This document shows, piece after piece, positions 50,492 through 59,277 of a DNA stretch of 64,000 bases. The stretch spans positions 1 through 64,000 of the forward strand of contig CAYMGE010000003.1 of the NCBI GenBank assembly GCA_964389925.1, read 5' to 3'. Position numbers and translations under genes: made by a program. The DNA comes from CALECP01 sp964389925. Lineage in GTDB: Bacteria > Chloroflexota > Anaerolineae > Promineifilales > Promineifilaceae. The notes below the pieces were generated by a model. The model was not told the origin of the DNA. It made no database searches and saw only the letters and a program-made list of their open reading frames with translations. The first letter of the stretch is position 1, and each line of letters opens with the position of its first letter.

Positions 50492-51557
50492 GTTGGGTTC
50501 GGTCTAGCACCCAGCGACCGCCAATTTTATAGCCAGCACGCTGCCCATCGCGCAGCTCGGCACGCAGTTGGCGGATAGGGATGTTGAGATTCTCAGCCGC
50601 ATCTGCAACAGAGAGAATGCGGTCGGATAGAATTTCTTGGGTGAGTGTTTGGGTTGTTTCGGCCGAAATCAACTGCCAACTGCCCCACATTCGCTTGACC
50701 CAATGCCACATCGCGCTTTCTTTCAGCCCAAACAGACGGCTCCCAACCGTGTATGCCTTTTCATACCGTTCAACTTCCATAGCGCTGAGTACTGCATCAA
50801 ACTGCTCGCGTTCCGTTTCTAGCAGCCAGTCAGGGTGTGCGGCAACCGTTTCGCGCAGGACAAACAGATCATGTGCATCCCCTAGAAAGTCGGACAATAG
50901 ATGTAGCTCAACGGCGTAATCGGCAAACAGCGGTGGCCAGACAGGTTCAAGCATCTCACAATGATGCCAAAAGTACTTGACCCGTTTGCGCCAATCGTGG
51001 TGAGTGTGTGCGTCACTATCTGATTTGGTTGAGCGCGACAGTCCAGCACGCCCGCGCTGATAGACGCGGCGTAATCCTTTCAATGCATCGATGCCATCTT
51101 TGTTGAAAGACAACGTGGCAAATTCTGTGCGTTTTGCCTGAATAAGCTCGGCGACTTCAGCCGTCACGTCGCGCTCATTGAGCAGTTCATCGCTAATGCG
51201 CTCGTGATCTGCTTGCAGGTGATCGTGGAGCGTTTGATACGTCTCGGCCGAAATCGCATCTGCCAACCCATCAAGCGTCTTAACAAGCACAACACTGTCG
51301 CGGACGGCTGCCATTTCGCAACTAGCATCGCGGAAAAATGCGTTGGCTTCCCTATATACCTCTTCATCCAAGCTATCGCGCACGAGGCGCAGTGTTGCCC
51401 GAATGCGCTTGCACAATTTACGGCTTTCATGAATCGCCTTGTGTTTATTGGGATTTTCGGTCAGCGCGGCGATTAGATCATCTATTTGCGCCAGTAAAAT
51501 ACGTTGTATGTTGACTTCGGCCGAGAAGCCCTTTTTCACTTGATATGTGTCACTCAT
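50442..51557 (-). CDS. CHAD-domain protein with C-terminal excisionase-like helix-turn-helix
   Basis: 371 aa from ATG 51557. Residues about 10-270 form the CHAD helical domain with conserved basic His/Arg positions (KAIHESRKLCKRIRATLRLV and HHDWRKRVKYFWHHCEML) that bind polyphosphate. From about residue 300 an excisionase/MerR-like element appears: LSVADAAENLNIPIRQLRAE, GYKIGGRWVLDRTQL. The fusion would link polyphosphate binding to DNA binding. No ppk or ppx gene is in the window. Confidence 0.82.
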   Translation of the reverse strand: MSDTYQVKKGFSAEVNIQRILLAQIDDLIAALTENPNKHKAIHESRKLCKRIRATLRLVRDSLDEEVYREANAFFRDASCEMAAVRDSVVLVKTLDGLADAISAETYQTLHDHLQADHERISDELLNERDVTAEVAELIQAKRTEFATLSFNKDGIDALKGLRRVYQRGRAGLSRSTKSDSDAHTHHDWRKRVKYFWHHCEMLEPVWPPLFADYAVELHLLSDFLGDAHDLFVLRETVAAHPDWLLETEREQFDAVLSAMEVERYEKAYTVGSRLFGLKESAMWHWVKRMWGSWQLISAETTQTLTQEILSDRILSVADAAENLNIPIRQLRAELRDGQRAGYKIGGRWVLDRTQLKVHIAHTPPDRATHL

Positions 51558-51777
51558 ATAAACTCCTAGATTCAATGCGTTTCAACTGTTGTGAAGTCAG
51601 ATTTTTCAACAGTTCTATAGATTTGTAAAGCGGATCGCTTGCAAAACTATTATCCTAATAGACGTTTGCCAGAATGGGGAAGGCAAACAATAGTGATACA
51701 ATAGTGTAGCAATTCCTCAAACCAATTCGCCTCCCTTCTCTGCCTGAACATTGGGGGGAGAAAATTTTAACTGTTTC

Positions 51778-52104
51778 ATGTCTGATATTTATTTTTCTAC
51801 AATTACGGCCGATCCCGACTTAATCGAAGAAGTTACTGTTGATGACAGTGATGATACGCTTTGGAAGGTAATTGCACATGACGATGACCGCACCACGATG
51901 GAGTTTGTCGTGCGTCTATTGCTCCAAGTGTTCAAAAAGCCGCTCATCTTTGCAGAGGCGATCATGTGGCAAGTCCACAACGAAGGAATGGCAATTGTCG
52001 ATGCGTTGCCAAAAAAAGAGGCCGAGACGCGCGTTCGCATTGCTACCCTCATGGCACGGATGGAAGGATTTCCCTTTCGTCTCACAATCGAACCAGACGA
52101 TTGA
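51778..52104 (+). CDS. clpS: ATP-dependent Clp protease adaptor ClpS
   Basis: 108 aa. The ClpS core is clear: LWKVIAHDDDRTTMEFVVRL with the acidic loop, AEAIMWQVHNEGMAIVDALP, KEAETRV and GFPFRLTIEPD. It delivers N-degron substrates to ClpAP. The first 30 residues are an acidic extension. ATG 51778 is preferred; a TTG at 51751 would add nine residues. ClpA is not in the window. Confidence 0.92.
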   Translation: MSDIYFSTITADPDLIEEVTVDDSDDTLWKVIAHDDDRTTMEFVVRLLLQVFKKPLIFAEAIMWQVHNEGMAIVDALPKKEAETRVRIATLMARMEGFPFRLTIEPDD

Positions 52105-52149
52105 CGATGGTGACAAGCTGTTAGTGTGCTAACACGCTAAACTCCCTGC

Positions 52150-52989
52150 ATGATAATCACAGACAATATCGAAAAAGTCCGAGCCATTCGCTGGCAGGAC
52201 AACGTAAGCTGGGGGCTAGTTCCCACGATGGGCTATCTGCACGCGGGGCATCTCGCGCTCGTTGAACAAGCAAAGGCAGATAATGAGCGTATCGCCGTCA
52301 GCATTTACGTCAATCCAACACAATTTGCGGCCGATGAAGATTTAAGCACCTATCCGCGTGACTTAGAACATGATCTGACATTGCTGCGAGCGGCCGGAGT
52401 CGATTTAGTATTTACCCCGTCAGACGCGGTGATGTATCCAGATCAGTTTCAAACAAGCGTGCGCGTGAAAGAGGTTACACAGGTGTTGGAAGGAGGGTCT
52501 CGGCCGACTCACTTTGAGGGCGTTACCACAATCGTCACCAAGCTGCTCAACATCGTGCAGCCAACCTGTGCCTACTTTGGGCAAAAAGATGCCCAGCAAA
52601 CGGTTGTTGTGCGTCGTCTAGTTGAGGATTTGAATATCAACACCGAGATCGTGATCGTGCCGACGATGCGTGAGGCAGATGGTTTGGCGATGAGTTCGCG
52701 CAATAAATATCTGGATGACAGGCAACGAAAACTAGCTCCTGTTTTGCGGCGGTCTTTATTGGCGGCCGAGCAGGCGTTAGAAGCTGGCGAACGAGACAGC
52801 ATTGTGATCCGAGCGTTGATCTATCGAATGATTGCGGCCGATCCACTCCCTGAAATCGACTACATCAGCGTGGCAGACCCCGTCACGCTGGCAGAGTTAG
52901 ACACAATCGACAATACAGCACTGATCTCGCTCGCCGTCTTTTTTGGCACAACACGCCTCATAGACAATCTCATGTGGGAAAGCGCATGA
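52150..52989 (+). CDS. panC: pantoate--beta-alanine ligase
   Basis: 279 aa, PanC length. VPTMGYLHAGHLALVEQA with the HxGH nucleotide motif, RPTHFEGVTTIVTKL, YFGQKDAQQTVVVRRL and the KMSKS-equivalent MSSRNKYLDDRQR are intact. It condenses pantoate and beta-alanine to pantothenate for CoA. The next gene starts inside its stop codon (ATGA), so translation of the two is coupled. Confidence 0.96.
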   Translation: MIITDNIEKVRAIRWQDNVSWGLVPTMGYLHAGHLALVEQAKADNERIAVSIYVNPTQFAADEDLSTYPRDLEHDLTLLRAAGVDLVFTPSDAVMYPDQFQTSVRVKEVTQVLEGGSRPTHFEGVTTIVTKLLNIVQPTCAYFGQKDAQQTVVVRRLVEDLNINTEIVIVPTMREADGLAMSSRNKYLDDRQRKLAPVLRRSLLAAEQALEAGERDSIVIRALIYRMIAADPLPEIDYISVADPVTLAELDTIDNTALISLAVFFGTTRLIDNLMWESA

Positions 52990-54284
52990 GCCAGCGCGAC
53001 ATCTTTCGCTTCTGGCTTCCTCTCTTTGGCAGTTGGCTGCTGCTCACCAGTGAAGGGCCACTGATTACCACCGTCGTCAACCGGCTGCCTGATCCTGTCA
53101 CGATGTTGGCCGCCGCTGGCATCGTGCTAGCTCTCTCCGTTTTTATCGAATCCCCGATCATCAATTTGTTAGCGACCTCAACGGCGAAGGTCGTCGATTA
53201 TCACAGTTACCGACAGGTGCGCCGCTTCACGCTGCACTGGATTGTGGTGCTGTCAATTGTGCATGTACTGTTTGGGTTTACGTCGCTGTTCGATTGGGTC
53301 GTCATTCGCGCAATGGGGGTCGAGCAGGAGATCGCAGGCTGGGTACGTGTCGGGATGCAGATTATGATACCGTGGAGCGGTGCGATTGCATGGCGACGCT
53401 TTTTGCAGGGTGTTTTGATTAAATTTGATCGCACGAGCAGCGTTGCCGCCGGCACAGCGATTCGACTTGTCGCCGGAGCCGTGGCGCTGCTTGTGTGCGG
53501 CTATTTTCTGCAACTGCCCGGCATCGTTGTTGGCGCGGCCGCATGGATAGCAGGTGTTACCGCCGAAGCAATTTATGCAACATGGGCTGTGCGTTCGCTG
53601 TTTGTCAAAGAGCTGGCAGAGGCGAACGCCTTTGTTGAGAAACTAAGCTATGCCGATTTGTTTTGGTTCCATTTGCCGCTGGCGGGGACAGCCGTTTTGA
53701 CGCTGTTAATCCAGCCAATGGCAACCTTTGCGCTAGCGCGTTTGGAAAATCCAAAGTTGTCACTGGCAGCGTGGCCACTGCTATTTCAAATTTTGTTGAT
53801 CGCACGTGCGCCAGCGTTGGCAATGCCAGAGGTAATTATTGCGTTGAACAAAGATGAAAAGCACTCAGCGGCGTTATGGAAATTTGTCGGCGTACTGTTT
53901 GGCATCACGCTGATCGGGATGGGGCTATTTGTGGTGAGTTCGGCCGACCTCTTCTACCTCCAAACTATCCAGCAAGCTGTCCCTGCCGTGACAGCCCTTG
54001 CCGAGAACGGCGTTCTCATCAGCGTCTTCTTCCCCGCCATCACGCTGCTCGTCTTTGCCCTACGCGGCTTCCTTATCAGCAATCAAAGGACTCGGCCGAT
54101 CAACCTCGGTATGCTCATTAATCTGTCTATCACCGCCATCATTTTGGCGAGTGGCTTAACCTTTAATTGGGGCGGTATCTTTACGGCCGCGCTCGCGCTC
54201 AATGTGGCGATCATATTTGAGCTGTTCTACCTTTACTGGGAGCGCAAAAATAAGGCGAGTGCATTTCATTTGAGTAAAAGATGA
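52986..54284 (+). CDS. polytopic membrane protein, ANKH/MATE-like
   Basis: 432 aa with about 12 hydrophobic segments in two similar halves. The start (SQRDIFRFWLPLFGSWLLLT) and ESPIINLLATSTA resemble MOP-superfamily flippases and transporters, particularly bacterial relatives of the ANKH family. ATG 52986 overlaps the panC stop by ATGA, so co-translation with a pantothenate enzyme is likely. Export of a pathway-related anion is possible but unsupported by direct evidence. Confidence 0.62.
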   Translation: MSQRDIFRFWLPLFGSWLLLTSEGPLITTVVNRLPDPVTMLAAAGIVLALSVFIESPIINLLATSTAKVVDYHSYRQVRRFTLHWIVVLSIVHVLFGFTSLFDWVVIRAMGVEQEIAGWVRVGMQIMIPWSGAIAWRRFLQGVLIKFDRTSSVAAGTAIRLVAGAVALLVCGYFLQLPGIVVGAAAWIAGVTAEAIYATWAVRSLFVKELAEANAFVEKLSYADLFWFHLPLAGTAVLTLLIQPMATFALARLENPKLSLAAWPLLFQILLIARAPALAMPEVIIALNKDEKHSAALWKFVGVLFGITLIGMGLFVVSSADLFYLQTIQQAVPAVTALAENGVLISVFFPAITLLVFALRGFLISNQRTRPINLGMLINLSITAIILASGLTFNWGGIFTAALALNVAIIFELFYLYWERKNKASAFHLSKR

Positions 54285-54297
54285 AAGGATATGACAT

Positions 54298-54451
54298 GTA
54301 GGGGCTAGGTAAACGGCTTCGACTACTGCACTGGCGCACAATTTTACGCCGTTTATCTCGCCCCGTTGCCCAGGCGCTCCGCAAAAGGGCGAGACAAACG
54401 GCATCAACATCATACCGACCATAAATCATACACCGTTTGCCTAGCCCCTAC
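54298..54451. repeat. nested REP-like palindromic element
   Basis: Outer arms 54298-54316 (GTAGGGGCTAGGTAAACGG) and 54433-54451 pair with one mismatch. Inner arms 54348-54363 (GCCGTTTATCTCGCCC) and 54387-54402 pair with one mismatch. All four arms are variants of one GCCGTTTGCCTAGCCCC-like unit in alternating orientation. There is no ORF. It lies just after the ANKH-like gene. Confidence 0.7.
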
Positions 54452-54667
54452 CCACACGTTTTACTAATTTGACATGCACTCAAATAAGGCAGTCGCTTTT
54501 GTAAAATAGACTCTTTTATATACCTGCTTTTTAGCCTCAAATGGGTTATAAATATAGGCAAGAACATAAATTGTCTATGTTTTGTCAGGCATAGCAGGAA
54601 TATCCGACGAAAAACCTGCACAACATCCTCAGTATGTATCAGCAGTGTTTTTCAGCGCAGTCATACG

Positions 54668-54874
54668 ATGTCTTTTAGAAAAGAAACGAAACCGTTCCCA
54701 ACACTCCAACCCACAAAGCCGAACTTTTCACAAGGACGCACGGTTCTTTTTATCAATGCAGATGGTTTAAAGCCAGCAGACGAGAAGATGGGGTTAACTG
54801 GTCAACTAGTCCTGTTCACATCTGATGCAGATCAAGAGGTGGAGATTTACGCGCCAATCTCGGCCGCTAACTGA
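54668..54874 (+). CDS. small hypothetical protein (weak)
   Basis: 68 codons, including TVLFINADGLKPADEKMGLT, which has plausible protein composition. No Shine-Dalgarno or clear promoter, and its end overlaps the convergent HD gene by 28 bp. The surrounding stretch 54452-54846 holds nothing else recognisable. Confidence 0.25.
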   Translation: MSFRKETKPFPTLQPTKPNFSQGRTVLFINADGLKPADEKMGLTGQLVLFTSDADQEVEIYAPISAAN

Positions 54875-55476
54875 GCTAAGTAGTCACGCATAAATTGAGT
54901 GCGCTGTTCGGCAATGGCGCGTCCAGCTTGTGTCTGCATTGTGCCGGCGAGTGTCAGCAGTTTTGTGTAGAAGTGGTCGATCATGCTGACGTGATCCTGT
55001 GGCGTGCGCGTAACGGGTAGTGGATCATCTGCATCCAAAAACGGAACCCCCATTGAGGCACCCGTGATAAAAGTGCGTGCAATGCCAACTGCACCGAGCG
55101 CGTCCAATCTGTCCGCATCTTGTACAACCTTGGCTTCAATTGTCAAGGGTGCAATTTGTGCGGAAAAGCTATGTGCGGCAATGGCATGTTCTATTGGTGC
55201 AATCCATCTTTCTTCATAGTCACTCTCGCGCAAAAACTGCCCCGCTTTTTCGGCCGCCATACGCGATGCCTGTGAGCGTAATGGGGAATCTTTTGGCACG
55301 CTGACACAATCGTGCAGCCATGCCGCCGGCAAGACAACGCGCATCTCGGCCGACTCAAGTTCTCCCAAGCGCGTTGCATTGGCAACGACACGCTTGATAT
55401 GGCTTAAATCATGGGCGGCATCGGCCGATTGCATCTTCAAAAACGCTAAAAATTTGTGTGTCCAATCTATATTCAT
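54847..55476 (-). CDS. HD-domain phosphohydrolase
   Basis: 209 aa from ATG 55476. Metal-binding HD motifs: AAHDLSHIKRVVANA (His...), AAWLHDCVSVPKDSP (His-Asp) and VVQDADRLDALGAVGIART (Asp). Similar to YedJ/YfbR-like HD proteins that hydrolyse nucleotides or other phosphates. It diverges from the small acidic protein gene across 125 bp. Confidence 0.87.
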   Translation of the reverse strand: MNIDWTHKFLAFLKMQSADAAHDLSHIKRVVANATRLGELESAEMRVVLPAAWLHDCVSVPKDSPLRSQASRMAAEKAGQFLRESDYEERWIAPIEHAIAAHSFSAQIAPLTIEAKVVQDADRLDALGAVGIARTFITGASMGVPFLDADDPLPVTRTPQDHVSMIDHFYTKLLTLAGTMQTQAGRAIAEQRTQFMRDYLAQLAAEIGA

Positions 55477-55601
55477 CGTCGCAACTGTACGCCGAATCGA
55501 CATTGCAGGCTATTTCTCTAACAAGATGTATCGAAATTTCTATCTGGTGGATGGGCAATGGTACATGTAAGGTCGGCCGATATCCACTAATGTTGGATTC
55601 C

Positions 55602-55811
55602 ATGATGGACAAAGAAAAGCAAACGTTTTTTGATGAACTGGAAGCAGATGGCGAAGCAGCACTTGAGGAAATTGGTGCTGCGATCACCCATCTGCAAAAG
55701 CAAATTGTGCAGCATGGTCACAAACGCATCGTTCAGCTCGCTAAACTGAATGCGCTTGGGAACATCATTTTCCAAGAGGTCTTGGAAGAAATTAAACAAA
55801 TAAGGAACTAA
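55602..55811 (+). CDS. small helical protein preceding the baeRF-like gene
   Basis: 69 aa (alternative ATG 55605 or 55590). Predicted entirely alpha-helical, likely coiled coil: MMDKEKQTFFDELEADGEAA, IGAAITHLQKQIVQHGHKRI. No family recognised. It ends 18 bp before the baeRF-like start, so the pair is probably co-transcribed and may function together. Confidence 0.55.
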   Translation: MMDKEKQTFFDELEADGEAALEEIGAAITHLQKQIVQHGHKRIVQLAKLNALGNIIFQEVLEEIKQIRN

Positions 55812-55829
55812 TCCTTGCTAAGGAGCTAT

Positions 55830-56987
55830 ATGGACAAATTGACGAAAGAAGAACTGCAACAGCTAATGGAGATACATCGGGTAAATTGCGTGACAATTTA
55901 TGCACCAATGGTCAAAGATGATCCGCAGCAGTACGATAAGAATCGTATCTATTTCAAAAATGGGTTGACCGATGTGCGTGAACAGATGAGCGCAATGAGC
56001 GATGAAGAGATCGAGGACTATCTCAAGCCACTCAGTCGCTTGCTGACAGACGATGTTTTTTGGGGCAACCAAAGCGACGGGCTTGCCGCATTTCTCGCTG
56101 ATGACGTGGTGAAAACATATCGTCTGCCGATTGAATTTGAGCCAGCCATTTTTGTCTCATCGCGTTTACACATCAAGCCGCTACTATCGTACTTCGAGAA
56201 CAGCCATCCCTTCCATATTTTGGCAATTAGCCAAAATAATTTGCGTTTGTTTACGGCAGATCGCTATGGGATCACGGAGAGTTCGCTTGAAAACGTGCCA
56301 ACGAGCTTGGATGAGGCACTGAAATTTGATGATCCTGAGAGGGAACAGCAAGGTCATACGGCGGCCGCTCGTCAGGGACGTGGTGATAATACGGATGTGA
56401 TGTATCACAGTCATAACCCACAGGATGAGCAAACCAGCAATCTAAAACGCTTTGCATGGCAAATACGAAATGGACTGGCTGATAACTTGCTGACCAACAA
56501 AACGCCTATTTTGTTGGCTGGTACACCAGAGATTGTGGCGTATCTGCGGGAATCGGCCGACTTCAATTTCACAGAAGAGACGATCGGGGGCAATGTCGAT
56601 CATTTAGATGACAAGGCACTGCACAAAAAGGCTTGGGAGATTATCGAGCCGCTGTTTTCGGCCGAGCGGGAACAGTCAATCGAAAAGTATAACATCTTGT
56701 CTGAAACCGATCAGGTCACAACTGACCGCACGCAAGTCGTTCAGGCTGCTTATTTTGGTGCAGTTGATACGTTATTTATTTCTGCTTCCGAATCGCTATG
56801 GGGCGTATTTGATGAAGCAAGTGGGACTGTGTCAGTTCACGCTATCCGTCAGGATGATAGCATTGATTTGTTTGATGCAGCAGCCGCTAAGACAGTCGAA
56901 AATGGTGGCACTGTTCTCGTAGATGCAAACGGTGCGCCACGTTTGGCAGCGATTCTGCGCTATACGGCCGATGCGTTGCCCAGCTAA
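55830..56987 (+). CDS. baeRF-family (release-factor-like) protein
   Basis: 385 aa from ATG 55830 with AAGGAG six bases upstream. Layout matches bacterial homologues of archaeo-eukaryotic release factor 1 (baeRF3-like): an N-terminal helical part, a peptidyl-hydrolase-like middle (PFHILAISQNNLRLFTADRY and RFAWQIRNGLADNLLTNKTP) and a C-terminal ACDE-like domain (GAVDTLFISASESLWGVFDE). A canonical GGQ is not seen. Predicted ribosome-associated roles in this family come from comparative genomics. Confidence 0.75.
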   Translation: MDKLTKEELQQLMEIHRVNCVTIYAPMVKDDPQQYDKNRIYFKNGLTDVREQMSAMSDEEIEDYLKPLSRLLTDDVFWGNQSDGLAAFLADDVVKTYRLPIEFEPAIFVSSRLHIKPLLSYFENSHPFHILAISQNNLRLFTADRYGITESSLENVPTSLDEALKFDDPEREQQGHTAAARQGRGDNTDVMYHSHNPQDEQTSNLKRFAWQIRNGLADNLLTNKTPILLAGTPEIVAYLRESADFNFTEETIGGNVDHLDDKALHKKAWEIIEPLFSAEREQSIEKYNILSETDQVTTDRTQVVQAAYFGAVDTLFISASESLWGVFDEASGTVSVHAIRQDDSIDLFDAAAAKTVENGGTVLVDANGAPRLAAILRYTADALPS

Positions 56988-57048
56988 TGTTGTGGTAGAT
57001 ATTAGGTGAGGCCGACCTTTGACGGTCGCTTCACACGGAGAACCTCTC

Positions 57049-57261
57049 ATGAATGATGACATATTGAAAGGCAATTGGAAACAGTTAAAAGGCAGCTTCC
57101 GCGAAGCATTTGGCGAGCTAACCGACGATGATGTTGAAAAAGCACAGGGCAATAAAGAGCAACTCGTCGGCAAAATCCAAGAACGGTATGGCGAGAGCCG
57201 CGAACAAGCGGCCGAGCGACTAAACAGCTTCTTGGATAGTGTGAACAAAGCGGTCGATTAA
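57049..57261 (+). CDS. CsbD-family stress protein
   Basis: 70 aa from ATG 57049 (GGAG upstream). NDDILKGNWKQLKGSFREAF and GELTDDDVEKAQGNKEQLVG are the CsbD signature, ending in an amphipathic helix. Abundant general-stress proteins of unknown biochemical role. A strong terminator follows. Confidence 0.9.
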   Translation: MNDDILKGNWKQLKGSFREAFGELTDDDVEKAQGNKEQLVGKIQERYGESREQAAERLNSFLDSVNKAVD

Positions 57262-57280
57262 CCTGATACCCAACAGATAA

Positions 57281-57313
57281 AAAAGAGCCAGCGAATGATT
57301 CGCTGGCTCTTTT
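57281..57313 (+). terminator. rho-independent terminator after csbD-like gene
   Basis: AAAAGAGCCAGCGAA pairs perfectly with TTCGCTGGCTCTTTT over a TGA loop, then TGTTTG. It ends the baeRF/CsbD-side transcription before lspA. Confidence 0.85.
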
Positions 57314-57315
57314 GT

Positions 57316-57343
57316 TTGCCGTTGCGCTAGAGCAAGTTACAAT
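57316..57343 (+). promoter_or_regulatory. predicted leaderless promoter of lspA
   Basis: TTGCCG, 16-bp spacer, TACAAT (57338-57343), 7 bases to ATG 57351. The -10 overlaps an alternative ATG (57342), as at the kinase gene. Confidence 0.5.
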
Positions 57344-57350
57344 GCCATCA

Positions 57351-57902
57351 ATGGAAACAAAACGCACGATTTCACCCCATCTTTTTTGGCTGATCGCGTT
57401 GCCTATTCTGGCAATCGATCAGATCACAAAATGGTGGGTCATTCAAACTATTCCACTCAACACGACACGTCCTGCCGTCGATTTTCTCTACCCTTACCTC
57501 AAATGGTCTCATGTTGCCAACACGGGTGCAGTCTTTGGCTCTTTTCAAGGGGTTGGCAATCTGTTCGGCATTCTCGCTGTTGTCGTTGCAATTGGCATCG
57601 TTGTTTATAACTATCGGCTCGAAACGACGAGTCGCAGCCTGAGAATTGGGCTGGGCTTGGTGTTTGGTGGCGCATTGGGAAATATGCTAGATCGGCTCTT
57701 TGTCGGTCATGTAACTGACTTTATCGACATTGACCTAAGCAGCATAATCCCCTTGCGGATAGCCGATTGGTATATCTTTAACGTGGCAGACATGGCAATT
57801 ATCAGCGCGATCATTGTGATGGGCTATCTCTCATTTTTTGAGCCAGAGGTACTCGAATCAACCCCATCCACAACGCCCAAACTTGCGAGCAAGGATAACT
57901 AA
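57351..57902 (+). CDS. lspA: lipoprotein signal peptidase (signal peptidase II)
   Basis: 183 aa with four membrane helices. HVANTGAVFG, GGALGNMLDRL and the catalytic Asp pair Asp123 (VTDFID) and Asp147 (FNVADMAI) are present. It cleaves prolipoproteins ahead of the lipidated Cys, which fits the many lipoproteins encoded in this window. The following pseudouridine synthase gene starts at the next base, so the two form an operon, as is common. Confidence 0.95.
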   Translation: METKRTISPHLFWLIALPILAIDQITKWWVIQTIPLNTTRPAVDFLYPYLKWSHVANTGAVFGSFQGVGNLFGILAVVVAIGIVVYNYRLETTSRSLRIGLGLVFGGALGNMLDRLFVGHVTDFIDIDLSSIIPLRIADWYIFNVADMAIISAIIVMGYLSFFEPEVLESTPSTTPKLASKDN

Positions 57903-58826
57903 ATGGCTGAAAAGCTCACATTTTCGCTCGGCCGACATGCCGGTTCGCGGCTTGATAAAGCTCTCGCCGACAGTCACCCCGCCCTCTCGCGGCAACAGTG
58001 GCAACTGCTCATTAAAGAGCAGCAGGTATTGGTCAACGATAAAACGGAGAAATCAAGCTACAGGGTATCAGGGGATGAAACCGTCATCGCGTTCATCCCT
58101 GATGTCGTTATTACTGAGCTAGTCGCTGAGGACATTCCGCTTGATATTCGTTATGAAGATAGGGATTTGCTCGTTGTCAATAAACGGGCCGGAATGGTTG
58201 TGCATCCTGCGATTGGGCATCAGCAGGGAACACTCGTCAATGCCGTTTTGTATCACGTGCCGGATTTAGCCGGAATTGGTGGTGAATTGCGGCCGGGTAT
58301 TGTTCACCGTCTCGATATGAATACATCGGGATTGATGGTTGTGGCGAAAAACGACAACACGCTGCGCTACTTGCAGGATCAATTTCGGGCGCGGACGGTG
58401 CGAAAAATTTACACGGCACTAGTTGAAGGACACATCAAACCTGAACAGGCGATGATCGATGCACCAATCGGCCGCAATCCCCGCAAACGCAAAATGATGT
58501 CCGTCATTCCGCCGGGAAGCTCTGCCCAATCCAAGCCATCACGCACGAGCTATGAACTGCTTGGCACGTATGACGACTATTCGCTCGTGCGCTGTCTGCT
58601 ACATTCCGGGCGCAAGCATCAAATCCGAGTCCATCTTTCGTATCTTGGCTTCCCAATTGTAGGCGATACTGTATATGGGCGGCGCAAGCAGACCATTTTG
58701 AAAGATCGTCACTTTTTACATGCAACTGAGTTGGGATTTCGTCGGCCGAGTGACGACGAGTGGGTGCAGTTCTCGGCCGAGTTGCCCCCCAAGCTGCAAA
58801 CTTTGCTCAACCAGCTAGCCCGTTAG
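57903..58826 (+). CDS. RluA/RluD-family 23S rRNA pseudouridine synthase
   Basis: 307 aa. N-terminal S4 domain (GSRLDKALADSHPALSRQQW) and the catalytic domain with HRLDMNTSGLMVVAK (catalytic Asp) and HSGRKHQIRVHLSYLGFPIV. RluD-like modification of helix 69 is likely but the exact site is not certain. It sits tight behind lspA and is followed without gap by a 29-codon ORF. Confidence 0.93.
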   Translation: MAEKLTFSLGRHAGSRLDKALADSHPALSRQQWQLLIKEQQVLVNDKTEKSSYRVSGDETVIAFIPDVVITELVAEDIPLDIRYEDRDLLVVNKRAGMVVHPAIGHQQGTLVNAVLYHVPDLAGIGGELRPGIVHRLDMNTSGLMVVAKNDNTLRYLQDQFRARTVRKIYTALVEGHIKPEQAMIDAPIGRNPRKRKMMSVIPPGSSAQSKPSRTSYELLGTYDDYSLVRCLLHSGRKHQIRVHLSYLGFPIVGDTVYGRRKQTILKDRHFLHATELGFRRPSDDEWVQFSAELPPKLQTLLNQLAR

Positions 58827-58916
58827 ATGGACGAGGCAGAGGAAAATCTCGTTGGCAAAACGATTAACTCGATGCCAAGTCAGGCAGCGCGGCTGGTTCG
58901 CGGAATCGGCCGATGA
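58827..58916 (+). CDS. 29-aa coupled small ORF
   Basis: ATG 58827 follows the pseudouridine synthase stop directly; TGA 58914-58916 overlaps the next ATG (58913) as ATGA. The peptide contains NLVGKTINSMPSQAARLVRG. It may encode a real peptide or serve only to couple translation into the glutaredoxin-like gene. Confidence 0.4.
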   Translation: MDEAEENLVGKTINSMPSQAARLVRGIGR

Positions 58917-59185
58917 AGAAACTGTCACCTCCCAAAATGCGAACCTTAACCCTTTACACCAAAGCTGACTGCACCCTCTGCGATCACGTCAAAAACTATC
59001 TTAATTTACGCCAACATACCCACCCTCATCAGCTTATCGAAGTGGACATCACAACTGATCCCGACCTCTACGCCCGTTACCGTTTCACTATCCCTGTTCT
59101 TGAATGCGGTGGCAGTCGCCTAAAAGCCCCTATTTCTTATGGTGACATAGCACGAATGTTGGAAACGTCTGTGACTGATAGTTGA
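58913..59185 (+). CDS. glutaredoxin-like thiol protein
   Basis: 90 aa thioredoxin-fold protein: LTLYTKADCTLCDHVKNYL with a Cys-Thr-Leu-Cys active site, cis-Pro region FTIPVLECGG and GDIARMLE. DUF836/GlrX-like. It is linked by ATGA overlap to the small ORF, completing the lspA-rlu-sORF-grx string. An internal ATG (58937) is an alternative start. Confidence 0.8.
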   Translation: MKKLSPPKMRTLTLYTKADCTLCDHVKNYLNLRQHTHPHQLIEVDITTDPDLYARYRFTIPVLECGGSRLKAPISYGDIARMLETSVTDS

Positions 59186-59242
59186 CCAGCTATGCATTTG
59201 TGCCTCTTGAAAAAATCATTTATTACATCTCGTTTTCATGGG

Positions 59243-59271
59243 TTATTAGATGCAATCTATTGTAGTATCAT
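59243..59271 (+). promoter_or_regulatory. predicted leaderless promoter of the murE-like gene
   Basis: TTATTA (59243-59248), 17-bp spacer, TATCAT (59266-59271), then 6 bases to ATG 59278. No Shine-Dalgarno. Confidence 0.5.
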
Positions 59272-59277
59272 TGCCAA

